Source of the DNA: an uncultured Oscillospiraceae bacterium | GTDB lineage: Bacteria; Bacillota; Clostridia; Oscillospirales; Oscillospiraceae | Direction of reading: 5' to 3' | DNA: 64,000 nucleotides | Assembly: GCA_947589225.1 (NCBI GenBank) | Contig: CANQBC010000002.1 | Coordinates: 1-64,000, forward strand | The notes under the pieces: generated by a model | What the model saw: the letters and a program-made list of their open reading frames with translations, nothing else | Databases searched by the model: none | Told to the model about the DNA's origin: nothing | Made by a program: the position numbers and the translations under genes | Part shown: piece after piece, positions 50,551 through 59,777 of the stretch | How the letters are laid out: each line of letters opens with the position of its first letter | Position numbering within the stretch: the stretch's first letter is position 1

Positions 50551-51933
50551 TCAATAACTCAGGTTCCTCCCGCTGACATTGCTGGGGCGGCGGAACACGC
50601 TTTTGGCGCTGACGGTCAGGGCCAAAAGCACCCACATGATCATGCGCAGCAGACTGTCATGCCAGCCGTCAAGCAGAAGCGCGCCTACCTCCATCGTCAG
50701 CGCCCCCAGGAAGGCCGTGACGGCCGACCAGATGAGGGTCATCTTTATGGAGTTGGGCTGTCCGCAGGAGACCGTGGCGCACACGCCGATAAGGAACCCC
50801 AGGCCCGTGAGAAACAGCACGCGCAGAACGGCGTAAAGGCCGGGCAGGCGGCAGGCGGGGCGGGCGGACACCAGGTCTCTGCGTGTGGCCTCAAAGGAGG
50901 CGTGGCTCAAGGCTTCCGACAGCTCGTCGGCCCTTTCTATGCCTACGAAGATGCCGCCGGTACCCTCGGCTATCCGCTCGAGCAGGAGCTCATCGACATC
51001 ACCCAGTCCAACGGTGCTGACGGTTATTCCGTCTGAGACATAGCGGCGAAGAAGATCGTTGACGCCGGATCCGCCGCCGAACATGTCCGAGGCTTCGCCG
51101 TCGGTAAACAGAATGACGCGGGGCGCTTTGCCGCCCTCCCACAGGCCGCTCTCGTAGTCGTTGATGACCTGGGTCAGCGCCGCGCGGATGCGGGTGTCGC
51201 TGCCGTCCACGTCGGACGCGGCCACGCCGGAGACGTTTTTCGGGGCCATGTCCCGGGTGACGACGACATTTTGGCCAAAGCTGTAAACCATGTATGGGAA
51301 TTTGTCGTCTTTTTCCTCCAGCACGTCCTCTATGGCGTCGTAGCGGCGGTTATCCGGGTCGTTTCCGCCCATGGAGGCGGAATCGTCAATGACAAAGACG
51401 AAGGAGGTGGGTTCGCCCGCGCCCGCGACAAAGTCAAGACTGTAAAGCCACTGGAACAGCGCCCCGAGGCCAAAAACCAGCAGGCACACCAAAATGGCGC
51501 AGAGGAAAGCGGAGCCCTTCCCGCCCCCGTTGGTGACCACGTTGTCCTCAAAGGTGCGGGTCATGGCCGACAGGGCAAAGACGACCAGCGTAAGCCCCAG
51601 CGCGAACAGGCCGAACAGGGCGCCGATGAGCAACGGGCGCGCCCAGTCGTCAAGAACCGCATTATATAAACGCTCCAAAAGCCACCCGAACAACGCCCCC
51701 GCCACGAGCGTGACCAGGAGCAGCAGCACGTTGAGCGCCTGGGTCGTGGGACGTTTCGGGCCTCCGCCGGCGGGTGTTTTGCGGCCGGGCCCGCCGTGGG
51801 ACGGCCCGCTGTGGGACGATGAGCCATAGGGCGGCGAACCGTAGGGAGACGAGCCGTAAGGGGACGCGTAGGGGGACGTGCCATAGGGGGAGGCCGGTCT
51901 GCGGGACGGCGATGGTGGTCTGCGATTGGACAT
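50551..51933 (-). CDS. Membrane-anchored von Willebrand factor A protein
   Basis: This 460-aa protein starts with a low-complexity cytoplasmic tail rich in SPYG repeats (to ~60). Three transmembrane helices follow (~66-88, 100-123, 143-165), then a vWA domain with a complete metal site, IDDSASMGG (DxSxS at 183-187), a Thr in SDTRIRAAL and LFTDGEASD. At the end are three more helices (~365-440). vWA domains bind protein partners through the metal. It is the last gene of the GTPase/GAP1-like cluster, about 140 bases after the polytopic membrane protein, and could be the output or sensor at the membrane. Confidence 0.85.
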   Translation of the reverse strand: MSNRRPPSPSRRPASPYGTSPYASPYGSSPYGSPPYGSSSHSGPSHGGPGRKTPAGGGPKRPTTQALNVLLLLVTLVAGALFGWLLERLYNAVLDDWARPLLIGALFGLFALGLTLVVFALSAMTRTFEDNVVTNGGGKGSAFLCAILVCLLVFGLGALFQWLYSLDFVAGAGEPTSFVFVIDDSASMGGNDPDNRRYDAIEDVLEEKDDKFPYMVYSFGQNVVVTRDMAPKNVSGVAASDVDGSDTRIRAALTQVINDYESGLWEGGKAPRVILFTDGEASDMFGGGSGVNDLLRRYVSDGITVSTVGLGDVDELLLERIAEGTGGIFVGIERADELSEALSHASFEATRRDLVSARPACRLPGLYAVLRVLFLTGLGFLIGVCATVSCGQPNSIKMTLIWSAVTAFLGALTMEVGALLLDGWHDSLLRMIMWVLLALTVSAKSVFRRPSNVSGRNLSY

Positions 51934-52077
51934 GGAAACAGCTCCTTTCTCTCTCCGGTCTGAGCCGAAGGGTCACGGCGGCCGGCTGCGCCGGGCGCTT
52001 AATACTTTTTCAGAAGAATAACGAAGGCGCCTGACAATTGCTTCTGATCAGAATGTAATACCCATGGACGATCAGGA

Positions 52078-53616
52078 TTACAACCAGGAGTACAGGTACT
52101 CATCAAGTGGGAACGGCCGCCAGACAACGATCCTGGTGGAGACGCCGAGGCTGTCGGTGGCGCGGATCACAAGGCGGGTATTCTGCCAGGACAGATTCGC
52201 GCTCGACGTCCGCTCCCGGTTCAGGTAGAGGTGTTCGGCGCTCTCATCCAAGCCGAAAGCGTCTGTCCATGTGTAGGAGATGGAGTCCAGGACGGCATCC
52301 CCGTCGCGGCAGCCGACCTCCACGGAGACTTTGTAATCTGTGTACTGGGTGTCGGCGCTGAAGCCGCCCCGGCACAGCGTGGCGGCGCAGAGGACGGCGA
52401 AGGCGGCGCAAATCGCGACGCGGTACCTGTTGCCGGCCCATATTCCGGCGGGGTGGGGCCTTCCCAGCACCCATAGGGCCGCCAGGGTGACGGCGGTGAT
52501 GAGGATAAGCACCAGTATGCCGGGGGTGGACAGGCGCTTGAAGCATAGCCACGAAAGCGAAACAGCGAAGCCGCATATGGGAATGAGCATCCAGAAGGAG
52601 GAGCTCTCCTTATAAAACTCGTTTTTCCTGGACAAGCGCCGGAAAATGGCAGCCGAAACGGCGATGGCCAGCAGGGTGAGCCACAGCCCGTCATAGAGGA
52701 GCGTCAGGACAAGCATGCAGGAGAGGGCCAGCAGTACGGGGAAGTACCAGCGCCTGCTCTTGCCGGAGGCGAAGCCTGCGAGCGCGGTAATGGACAGGAC
52801 AACGGCGGCGCCCACCACCGGAAGGGAGTAGACGAAGAACCGCCGGCCGGCAAAGGCCGAGAGGGCCGCCAGGGAGGCGAAAGTCAAAAGCAGACGCGCG
52901 TCGATGCCCGCTTCCCAAGGGTCGAAGGAGCACATGAGCAGGGCGCACAGCGCGATACCCACAGTGAAAAGCAGCGCTTTCCAGGGGGTGGACAGCAGGC
53001 CTCCGGCAAAGGAGAGGACGGCCCGCCATTCCCCGCCCAGGTAGAAAACAGCCTCCCCCTCGCATAAAACGGCGGCGGTGAAAAATACCGTGAGAATGGC
53101 GCCCAGCCAGTTGTTTCGGGCGGCCTTATTCGGATTGAGCCTTTCGGAGATGATCGAAACAGCCATCCACATACAGACAAAGGCGGCGTAAAGGACGAGC
53201 TGAAAGAGGGCGGACATCCGCATGGACGCAAAGCCCCCAAGGCCCAAAAGCAGTACGGAGATCCACTTGAGGACGCGCTTTTTCAGCTTCAGGCCGGCAA
53301 TACCGAACGCGGCGGCAAAAATCAGAAAAAGCACTATCCGGTTTACGTTCAGCGGAAATTCGGAGGTGAACCGGGAGATGAGGAGCTCGTAGTGCAGCCC
53401 CGCGTACAGCGGCACATCGAAAAACAGGAGCAGCGGAAGATCCTCCGCCGCGGGGGCGTTCTCACCTCCCCGTCTGATGAACAGATACCCCAGAAGGGCC
53501 TCGACCGCCAGATAGACGCCGGCGGAGATAAGGGAAAAGGCGCTTATCAGCGCCGGGAGCATCGCAAGCGCATTGAGCCCGAAGTAGACCGCGCGGCAAA
53601 AGACGTTTTTTTTCAT
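52078..53616 (-). CDS. Polytopic membrane protein of the GTPase cluster
   Basis: This 512-aa protein has about twelve hydrophobic helices over its first ~400 residues, with no transporter motif I recognise. A C-terminal ~100-residue soluble part follows (DTQYTDYKVSVEVGCRDGDA, LVIRATDSLGVSTRIVVW), which looks beta-rich and probably extracytoplasmic. ATG 53616 has GGGAGG before it. It lies about 20 bases after the Sel1-like gene. Confidence 0.75.
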   Translation of the reverse strand: MKKNVFCRAVYFGLNALAMLPALISAFSLISAGVYLAVEALLGYLFIRRGGENAPAAEDLPLLLFFDVPLYAGLHYELLISRFTSEFPLNVNRIVLFLIFAAAFGIAGLKLKKRVLKWISVLLLGLGGFASMRMSALFQLVLYAAFVCMWMAVSIISERLNPNKAARNNWLGAILTVFFTAAVLCEGEAVFYLGGEWRAVLSFAGGLLSTPWKALLFTVGIALCALLMCSFDPWEAGIDARLLLTFASLAALSAFAGRRFFVYSLPVVGAAVVLSITALAGFASGKSRRWYFPVLLALSCMLVLTLLYDGLWLTLLAIAVSAAIFRRLSRKNEFYKESSSFWMLIPICGFAVSLSWLCFKRLSTPGILVLILITAVTLAALWVLGRPHPAGIWAGNRYRVAICAAFAVLCAATLCRGGFSADTQYTDYKVSVEVGCRDGDAVLDSISYTWTDAFGLDESAEHLYLNRERTSSANLSWQNTRLVIRATDSLGVSTRIVVWRPFPLDEYLYSWL

Positions 53617-53636
53617 AGGTCTTTCCTCCCGCGCCG

Positions 53637-54728
53637 TCAGAATACCAGGCGGAGGAACATATACACCGCCCATATCAGGAACATCCCGGTGGGGACATAG
53701 TAGAGGTTGTCAAAGGGGAACTTGCGCTGGCGGATAACACCCAGCGCAAGCAGGGCGGCGCCCAACACAAGAGCCGCTATGCCCGCGGCCGGCATCACGG
53801 AAAAGACCGGCGCGCCGGGCGCCCAGAGAACGCTTATGAGCAGCACGGCCAGAAATACCGCGCTGACCCGCAACAGGATCCCATTAAAGCGCCTGTGGTT
53901 GAAAATGTCCACCATCGCCAGCCTTTGCCGCTCACCCAGCACCGGCGCGGCAAAGCCGGTGTAATAGTCGTAGGCAAGGCCCCAGTTCTCGGATCCGCCC
54001 TTAAAGTAGTAGTAATCGCCCAGGGCAGAGGCGGCGGGGCCGTTGCCGGCGTCCGCGGCCATGGTCAAAAGCTCCACGCCTTTTTTCCTGGTGTCCTCCT
54101 CCGGTCCGTCCGCCCCGTCGTCGGTGTGGAGGAGTATATAGCCCAGATAGTACTGGGCCTCGGCTATGCCGGCGTTCACAAGGGGCCAGAGCTGGTCAAG
54201 CATCTCCTTTGGCAGAGGCGCGCCGCCGTCCCTCCACTTGTTGAAGGCGGCTTTTACGGCCCGCAGGTCGTCGGCGTAGACGCGCCAGGGGATAACAAAG
54301 GCGGGGACGTCCGCCTGTTCCCGGTCGGGCAGGGCGGAGAGCTGGGAGACGCAGACGGCGCTTCCCGCGGCGCAGGTCAGCTCCGCCATCATGTCCATGA
54401 TCACGTCGCGCCCCAGGCCTGTTTCGGCGGCGTTGGCGGCATATCTGTCCAGCTCCATCTGGGTGGCGGGCTCCTCCGTGTCGATTAGCTCCTCAAAGCC
54501 GCTGACGGAGCTTAAAAGACAGAGCCTGTAAACCTCCACCTCGGAGAGCCCAAGGGCGCGGAGAGTGGCCGGAAGCTTCTCCCGGTCGGCGAATATCTCG
54601 CGGCCGGAGGTCTCAAGCAGGCGGCGCACGGCGCGTCCCACGTCGGAAAGACGGCCGGTAGGTACGCCGGTGATACCGCGCGGGGCCGAAGCGGCGCCGG
54701 ACAGGTCATTGTTTACATTTTCTTTCAT
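53637..54728 (-). CDS. Sel1-like repeat protein with N-terminal helical domain and C-terminal membrane helices
   Basis: This 363-aa protein has a helical module at ~25-80 (VGRAVRRLLETSGREIFADREKLPATLRAL, shown in part) similar to small adaptor domains found in bacterial kinase and caspase-like systems. A Sel1-like pair at ~185-260 (AEAQYYLGYILL, AADAGNGPAASALGDYYY) and three transmembrane segments at ~280-360 follow. Sel1 repeats are protein-binding, and the layout suggests a membrane scaffold. AAGGTG precedes ATG 54728. Between it and the kinase-like gene are only 13 bases. Confidence 0.72.
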   Translation of the reverse strand: MKENVNNDLSGAASAPRGITGVPTGRLSDVGRAVRRLLETSGREIFADREKLPATLRALGLSEVEVYRLCLLSSVSGFEELIDTEEPATQMELDRYAANAAETGLGRDVIMDMMAELTCAAGSAVCVSQLSALPDREQADVPAFVIPWRVYADDLRAVKAAFNKWRDGGAPLPKEMLDQLWPLVNAGIAEAQYYLGYILLHTDDGADGPEEDTRKKGVELLTMAADAGNGPAASALGDYYYFKGGSENWGLAYDYYTGFAAPVLGERQRLAMVDIFNHRRFNGILLRVSAVFLAVLLISVLWAPGAPVFSVMPAAGIAALVLGAALLALGVIRQRKFPFDNLYYVPTGMFLIWAVYMFLRLVF

Positions 54729-54741
54729 AGGGACACCTTCT

Positions 54742-55821
54742 CTACAATAGGCCGGATTTTTCCAGGGCGGAGAGCCAGCTCATAGGGGTGGGGAGCGGGA
54801 GTCGGCGGGCGCCGGAGTCCTCGTTCTCGGGGAGGACAAGGGCATCGCAGAAATTACCGCGAAGCAGCTGCGGACACTCGTTCCACAAATCAATGACCTC
54901 CTTCTCCTCGAAAAACGCGCCGATGGAGTTCCGGTCGCTTTTCGGGTCAAAAATGAAAAACGCCACCTTATGGTACTGCCGGAATTTGACGTAGTGACTC
55001 AGAACGTCGGCGTCAATGTACCCGGTCATCAGCCTGCCGTCGTAGGCGAAGCGTCCGAAATAGAGGTAGAACAGCATAGCGGCCAGACTGTAATTCTGGG
55101 ACTGGGGAGTCACGTATCTCTGGGAGCCCTCGATTATCTGCGGGTAAGCAAATTCAAGGGGGTAGTTGCTCTCGTAGGGCATCCTCAGCGGCGTGCGGCT
55201 GGCCATCTCGCGCTTTGAGTTTATGAGCGTGGAGTAATCGAGCATGAGCTTTCCCGCGTCGTTGTAGAAGAAACGGGAAAAGTGAAAGTCATTGAAGGTA
55301 TAGCCGGAGCGGTTGAGCCTGCCCACCGCGCGTATGATGGCCGCGGAAGCCTTTATGATGGCGGGGTTTTTCCAGCTCAGCGGCCCCGCGTGGGCAAGCC
55401 AGTGGTCAAACCGCTCAAAACCCGTCATGTCCCTGTACAGGAAGGCGGCGGCCAGGTCGCCCTGGCGGGCCTCCCGCGGGAGGGGCTTGTCGGTGTACTG
55501 GTTATCCACGAAGATCGTACATCTTGTCTGGAGGGCCGGCGAGAGGATCATCAGATCTACGGGCCAGAACACGCCGTCATAATTGGGCTTTTCCAATATT
55601 CTCAGGCGGTAGAGCTCCACGTCCTTCGAGGCGGCGGCGTTCAGGCGGCGGAGGAACATGGTCTCGCCCGTCAGGACGTTGACCATCAGGGGGCTCTCTC
55701 CGGCGCTTCCCCCGGGGAGCGCGAAGGGATCGGGCACGCAGGTGTCGGAGCGCTCATATATGGCGCCGCCGTATATGGCGCTGAAAGCCAGATCCTCCGG
55801 ACCGTAGTACTTGTTCTTCAA
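54742..55821 (-). CDS. Degenerate protein kinase-like protein
   Basis: This 359-aa protein follows the kinase-fold order. It has an N-lobe strand MFLRRL near 55-60, a helix KDVELYRLRIL, a hinge-like WPVDLMILSP, a catalytic-loop equivalent GYTFNDFHFSRFFYND (173-188) and a DFG equivalent LMLDYS (192-197). The beta-3 lysine and the loop asparagine are not evident, so it may be a pseudokinase or an unusual kinase. The start is TTG 55821 with GAAGGTG six bases before it. It sits between the GAP1-like and Sel1-like genes. Confidence 0.6.
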   Translation of the reverse strand: MKNKYYGPEDLAFSAIYGGAIYERSDTCVPDPFALPGGSAGESPLMVNVLTGETMFLRRLNAAASKDVELYRLRILEKPNYDGVFWPVDLMILSPALQTRCTIFVDNQYTDKPLPREARQGDLAAAFLYRDMTGFERFDHWLAHAGPLSWKNPAIIKASAAIIRAVGRLNRSGYTFNDFHFSRFFYNDAGKLMLDYSTLINSKREMASRTPLRMPYESNYPLEFAYPQIIEGSQRYVTPQSQNYSLAAMLFYLYFGRFAYDGRLMTGYIDADVLSHYVKFRQYHKVAFFIFDPKSDRNSIGAFFEEKEVIDLWNECPQLLRGNFCDALVLPENEDSGARRLPLPTPMSWLSALEKSGLL

Positions 55822-55832
55822 TGGTCACACCT

Positions 55833-58154
55833 TCACTTCTTGCCGAAAAGGCCCTTACGTCCGGAATGGGGTGGCTCGGCCCCGCGGTCGGGGCGGATAT
55901 CCTTCGCCTCGCCCAGCCAGCGCCTCACCGCCTTGGACGCGCCGCCTTTCATCCTCACATAATTCTCGGCCAGAGTCCTGTATTTTGGAAGCCGCAAAAG
56001 CCGGCTTTCCCTGGCGGCCTCGGCGGGATCCGCGGAGAGGACGCACGCCTTGCCGCTGTCGAATATGTCGAAGGGGTTGCTCAGTCTCATGCCGCCCAGT
56101 TTGAGCCACAGGTCGATGGGCAGGGGGGCGTCCTTTGTATCGTGCCGGTCGCACTCGCGCTCGATCATCTGTGTCAGTCCCCCGCCGACGCCGCCAGAGC
56201 GGCGCCTGCTTATCTCGACAAGCTCCTGATTGCCCAGGGCCTCGACCACCTTCTCGCTGTTAAACGGGATCAGGGCGGCGCGGAGGGCGACCAGGGCGTT
56301 GACCTGCGTCACGGTGGATGCGCCGGAAGTCCATTCCACCCACTTCTCGAAGTTGTCGACTCTCCCGGGCGCGCAGGAGGCAACGATCTCTTTGAGGCGC
56401 GCCGTGACCTGCGCCTTCTCCATGGCGGAGGAGGGCGCCTTTGCGCCAAACATCAGACGGCGCAGTTCAAGAAAGAACTCCGACTCGTTGTTGGGGTCGT
56501 AAAGCGCGCCCACCGTCAAAAGCCCCACGACGGCGCGGCTTTGCGGTATGTCGTCCGAGTGCATGGCCAGGTACTCCTGAGCCTTTTCAAGGGTAAAGTT
56601 GTCGTAGCTGACGCCCTGCCAATACTCCTCCAAGGCTCTACGGCGGCGGATCCTGCACTCCTCCGGCGGAAGGACGGACTTCAGGACATCCAGGTATCCG
56701 TTCAGGTTCTCCACGGGATCGACGCCCTCCGAGGCGCGCAGGGTGTATAGCATCTCGGCCTTTTGCAGGATCGACGCGCGGATTCCGGACGGATCCGCAA
56801 GAGCGGCGGAGTCGTCAAGCGCGGAGCGCAGGGAGGCCCAGTCCGCTTCGGAACGGCGCAGCCGGTCGTCAAAATAGACCTCAAGGATGGCCTGACCCCG
56901 CTCCTTGCCGCGTATCACGCTGATGTAAAACGCCCTTGAGTCGTCGGGCATGGCCGCGAGCTTTTCGGCGGCCTCGCCGTCCGTCAGGGCGAAGAGCCTG
57001 CATACGCTGTGGCCGGTACCCGCATCCCGGAGAACGGCCGAGTCCGTGGAGGTTATCCAGTCGCTGAGGGTCAGCTCGTTTTCGTCGGAGAGCTTGAGAG
57101 CTCTGGAGTCCAGTTCGCCCACCAGCTTCGCGATAAAGCCGCAGACGCGCTCGTCGGAGGTGGGCTTCAGGCGCAGCGTGTCGCTGAGCGTGATCTCCAG
57201 CTCCCCGTCGGACAGCGCTGTCACGTCGCCGCCGCTGAGGAGCGTATAGGCCAGTTTTACGGCGAGCTCGTTTTGGCCCATGGGATCGCCCAGAGACTCC
57301 GTCATCCGGTCAAGGTCGGAGAAGAAGCCGGCAAACTCCCCATGGGGCAGTTCCCGGGCGGCGTGGTCAATGAAGCCGCACCGATCGATGCGTTTCTCCA
57401 CGCGTCCAGTGAGAATGTTGTTCTCTCCCGTGGCGGGGTCTACATAGAGGCCCTTTTCCCCGGCATTGCGGGAAAAAATCAGGTTTTTTGAGGCGTCTCC
57501 CCCGGAGGGGCATGAGGCGATCTTCAGCATACGTCTTATGCCGTAGGGAAGGCCGTAATAGACGCAGTAGAGGATGGCGCGCATGTTCTCCGCCGTGCCG
57601 TCGTACTGCACATAGAGGGGCTTTGGGGCTTTTTTCTCGGAAAACTGGGCGTAGACGCATCGAAGGAGCTTTATGTACTCCTCGCCGTCAATGCCGGCGC
57701 GCTCCATAGCCGCGTCCAGGGTCAGCGGAGCCAGATAGGTAAGGCGGCCGTCCCAGCTTTCCGCCGCCTCTTCGGAATCCTTGAAGTTGGCGCCGTCAAG
57801 GGAAAGGAATATATTGGGGTCTTCTATGGCCTGAGGGCCGTCCTTCAGGGGGAATATGTAGGCGTGGGAGAACATATTGGGCCGCCCCTTGTCGTCCACA
57901 AGGCCGTAGACGGTGCGAAGGACGTATATGCAGGCGCCGTCGCCGTAGATCTCGGTGAGCTTCAGCACGTCGCCGCTCTCGTCCTTTGGCACAGCCTGAA
58001 TGGAGGAGTTGGCGTTCTGAAGCTTGGAGCAGGCGGCGTATGCCTCGCGGGGGATATCCGGCGAGACCGCAACGGTCTGCCAGCCGGTGGAGACGGTGTC
58101 GCCGTGCCGGCGAACGGCGTTGGTGTAGCAGCACTGGAAAACCTTGCTGTCCAT
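55833..58154 (-). CDS. GTPase-associated protein 1 (GAP1)-like protein
   Basis: This 773-aa protein has an N-terminal domain (~1-140) containing QCCYTNAVRRHGDTVSTGWQ, TVAVSPDIPREAYAACSKL, YVLRTVYGLVDDKGRPNMFS and HAYIFPL. This resembles, from memory, the GAP1-N domain of proteins always found beside TRAFAC-type GTPases in bacterial NTP-dependent conflict systems. A middle region (~150-260) has CVYYGLPYGIRRMLKIASCPS, and the rest is helical. It has no enzymatic motif. ATG 58154 has GAGGAGGAT before it, and the gene follows the GTPase by 13 bases. A profile search would confirm the family. Confidence 0.65.
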   Translation of the reverse strand: MDSKVFQCCYTNAVRRHGDTVSTGWQTVAVSPDIPREAYAACSKLQNANSSIQAVPKDESGDVLKLTEIYGDGACIYVLRTVYGLVDDKGRPNMFSHAYIFPLKDGPQAIEDPNIFLSLDGANFKDSEEAAESWDGRLTYLAPLTLDAAMERAGIDGEEYIKLLRCVYAQFSEKKAPKPLYVQYDGTAENMRAILYCVYYGLPYGIRRMLKIASCPSGGDASKNLIFSRNAGEKGLYVDPATGENNILTGRVEKRIDRCGFIDHAARELPHGEFAGFFSDLDRMTESLGDPMGQNELAVKLAYTLLSGGDVTALSDGELEITLSDTLRLKPTSDERVCGFIAKLVGELDSRALKLSDENELTLSDWITSTDSAVLRDAGTGHSVCRLFALTDGEAAEKLAAMPDDSRAFYISVIRGKERGQAILEVYFDDRLRRSEADWASLRSALDDSAALADPSGIRASILQKAEMLYTLRASEGVDPVENLNGYLDVLKSVLPPEECRIRRRRALEEYWQGVSYDNFTLEKAQEYLAMHSDDIPQSRAVVGLLTVGALYDPNNESEFFLELRRLMFGAKAPSSAMEKAQVTARLKEIVASCAPGRVDNFEKWVEWTSGASTVTQVNALVALRAALIPFNSEKVVEALGNQELVEISRRRSGGVGGGLTQMIERECDRHDTKDAPLPIDLWLKLGGMRLSNPFDIFDSGKACVLSADPAEAARESRLLRLPKYRTLAENYVRMKGGASKAVRRWLGEAKDIRPDRGAEPPHSGRKGLFGKK

Positions 58155-58167
58155 TTTGATCCTCCTC

Positions 58168-59757
58168 TCAATTGGCGGGGACGGTTTCCCCGGTGGTCGT
58201 ATTCCATCTGGCGTCACAATTTGAACAGCCGGCGTCCACATATACCTTTTTCTTCTTGAGGAACCCGGTAGGTACGCGCACCGAGCGCTCATCCTCGGGC
58301 AGGGGGTAGGTCGCCCTTGATCCGCAATGGGGGCACCGCGGGTTGTTGGGATACTCGATGGGCTGATTGCAGTCCACATAGCCCAGGCTGTGGAAGAGCC
58401 ACAAAAGCGGCTCCTCGATGCGCCGGGGGTTCACGGGGCCCACGGGGCGTTGGTATCCTCCGGCGTCGCCTGTGGCCTCCTCCACGTCGCACCCCAGGGC
58501 GGTGAAGGCGAAATAGGAATATTTTGAGTAGTTGGTATTCAGCTGGTTGGCCAGCGTGAACCGGTTGTCGCTGACGTTGGGGCCCTGCATGAAGTCCGTG
58601 AGCTGCCGGAGGATGGCGTTGTACTCAGCGGAGTTGAAAAGGGGCTGGTTGAAACCGTTGGCGTTCTTGATGCCGTTTACGTCGGAAAGGATACGGTCGC
58701 GCAGCTGCGGGTCGAGCACCTGCTGCACCTCGTAGGTGTCCGCCTTGGAGAGGCACACGGCGAAGGGGATGTCGCACTTGCGGTTGGGGTCGTCGTGGGA
58801 TATGAGGTTGTGGATCGTATTGAAAACGTCGGTGGGATCACCCAGCGCCCTTTTGTTCCTGGCGGCGCCGTTGATGATGTCGAACTGCATGGGATCTATA
58901 AGGACGATAACGCCGTCGGCGTGCTCCACATAGGGGGCGAAGCGGTGGACGAGGTTGGAATCTCCGGAGCTGAACACCTCGCCGGCCACATCGTAGAGCA
59001 CAAAGGTGTGGGTCACCTTCTGGTTGCCGGCGCCGTTGCGTATCATCTCGTAGAAGATGGGCTGCTGGAGCCTCTCGGCGGGGGTGGAACCGGGAAGGGG
59101 TTCGCGGTCGGCCACCACGTTCTTTTCCACAAAGTTATGGGCCGAGGGCGTGTTGACAATGGCGGAAAGGCCCACGAGGGCGGCGTAATTCTGCATCTTG
59201 TGAAGAAGCTGGGACAGATACACCGTCTTACCCGCGCCGGTGATGCCGATGACCGTGGCGAACTTCACGGGATTCTTTCCGTATCCGTCGGGCAGGGGGT
59301 TATGACAGTGGGGACAGACGCGCCTGTTGCACTTCTCGCCCGTCAGCAGCTCCACCTGGGCCACCATGCCCTGTTTATCGCGGATGAAATATCCTCCGTT
59401 TGGCTGGACGGCCAGATAGCGCTGATGGCTTTGGTCGGAGGGATTCAGCACGCGCCTGCGGTAGGCGGCCGGGAGCTTGAGAAATCCGTCGGCGGGGTTC
59501 ACCTCGGTGGTGCCGTTGTACTGCTTCCAGAAGTTCTCATAGACCTCATCCTCGCCCTCCGCAAAGAACTCCCAGTCCCGCCAGGCGGCCACCAGCTCCT
59601 CCTTGTCGGCGCCGCGGTAGCGGGCGATAAAGTCGTCCAGGTCGTCATACTCGTCCGGGATAATGCCGGGATCCCCCTGATTGACCTTCTCGGAGCGGAA
59701 CAGCACCTCGTCATCATGAAAGCGTTCAAAGCAGTAGGGGCAGGTTATCTCATACAT
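58168..59757 (-). CDS. Zinc-ribbon P-loop GTPase
   Basis: This 529-aa protein begins with CPYC (6-9), which may pair with CPHC at 148-151 to make a zinc ribbon. The GTPase core has G1 GITGAGKT (171-178), G3-like LYDVAGE (254-260) and G4-like CLSKAD (335-340). A second CPHC and CSNC form a ribbon at the C-terminus. The order agrees with the Double-GTPase (TRAFAC) group that accompanies GAP1 proteins. Asn of NKxD is replaced by Ser, so nucleotide preference is uncertain. GGGAGA precedes ATG 59757. It is the only clear NTPase of the cluster. Confidence 0.75.
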   Translation of the reverse strand: MYEITCPYCFERFHDDEVLFRSEKVNQGDPGIIPDEYDDLDDFIARYRGADKEELVAAWRDWEFFAEGEDEVYENFWKQYNGTTEVNPADGFLKLPAAYRRRVLNPSDQSHQRYLAVQPNGGYFIRDKQGMVAQVELLTGEKCNRRVCPHCHNPLPDGYGKNPVKFATVIGITGAGKTVYLSQLLHKMQNYAALVGLSAIVNTPSAHNFVEKNVVADREPLPGSTPAERLQQPIFYEMIRNGAGNQKVTHTFVLYDVAGEVFSSGDSNLVHRFAPYVEHADGVIVLIDPMQFDIINGAARNKRALGDPTDVFNTIHNLISHDDPNRKCDIPFAVCLSKADTYEVQQVLDPQLRDRILSDVNGIKNANGFNQPLFNSAEYNAILRQLTDFMQGPNVSDNRFTLANQLNTNYSKYSYFAFTALGCDVEEATGDAGGYQRPVGPVNPRRIEEPLLWLFHSLGYVDCNQPIEYPNNPRCPHCGSRATYPLPEDERSVRVPTGFLKKKKVYVDAGCSNCDARWNTTTGETVPAN

Positions 59758-59777
59758 ATCGGTTCTCCCTTATAAGT

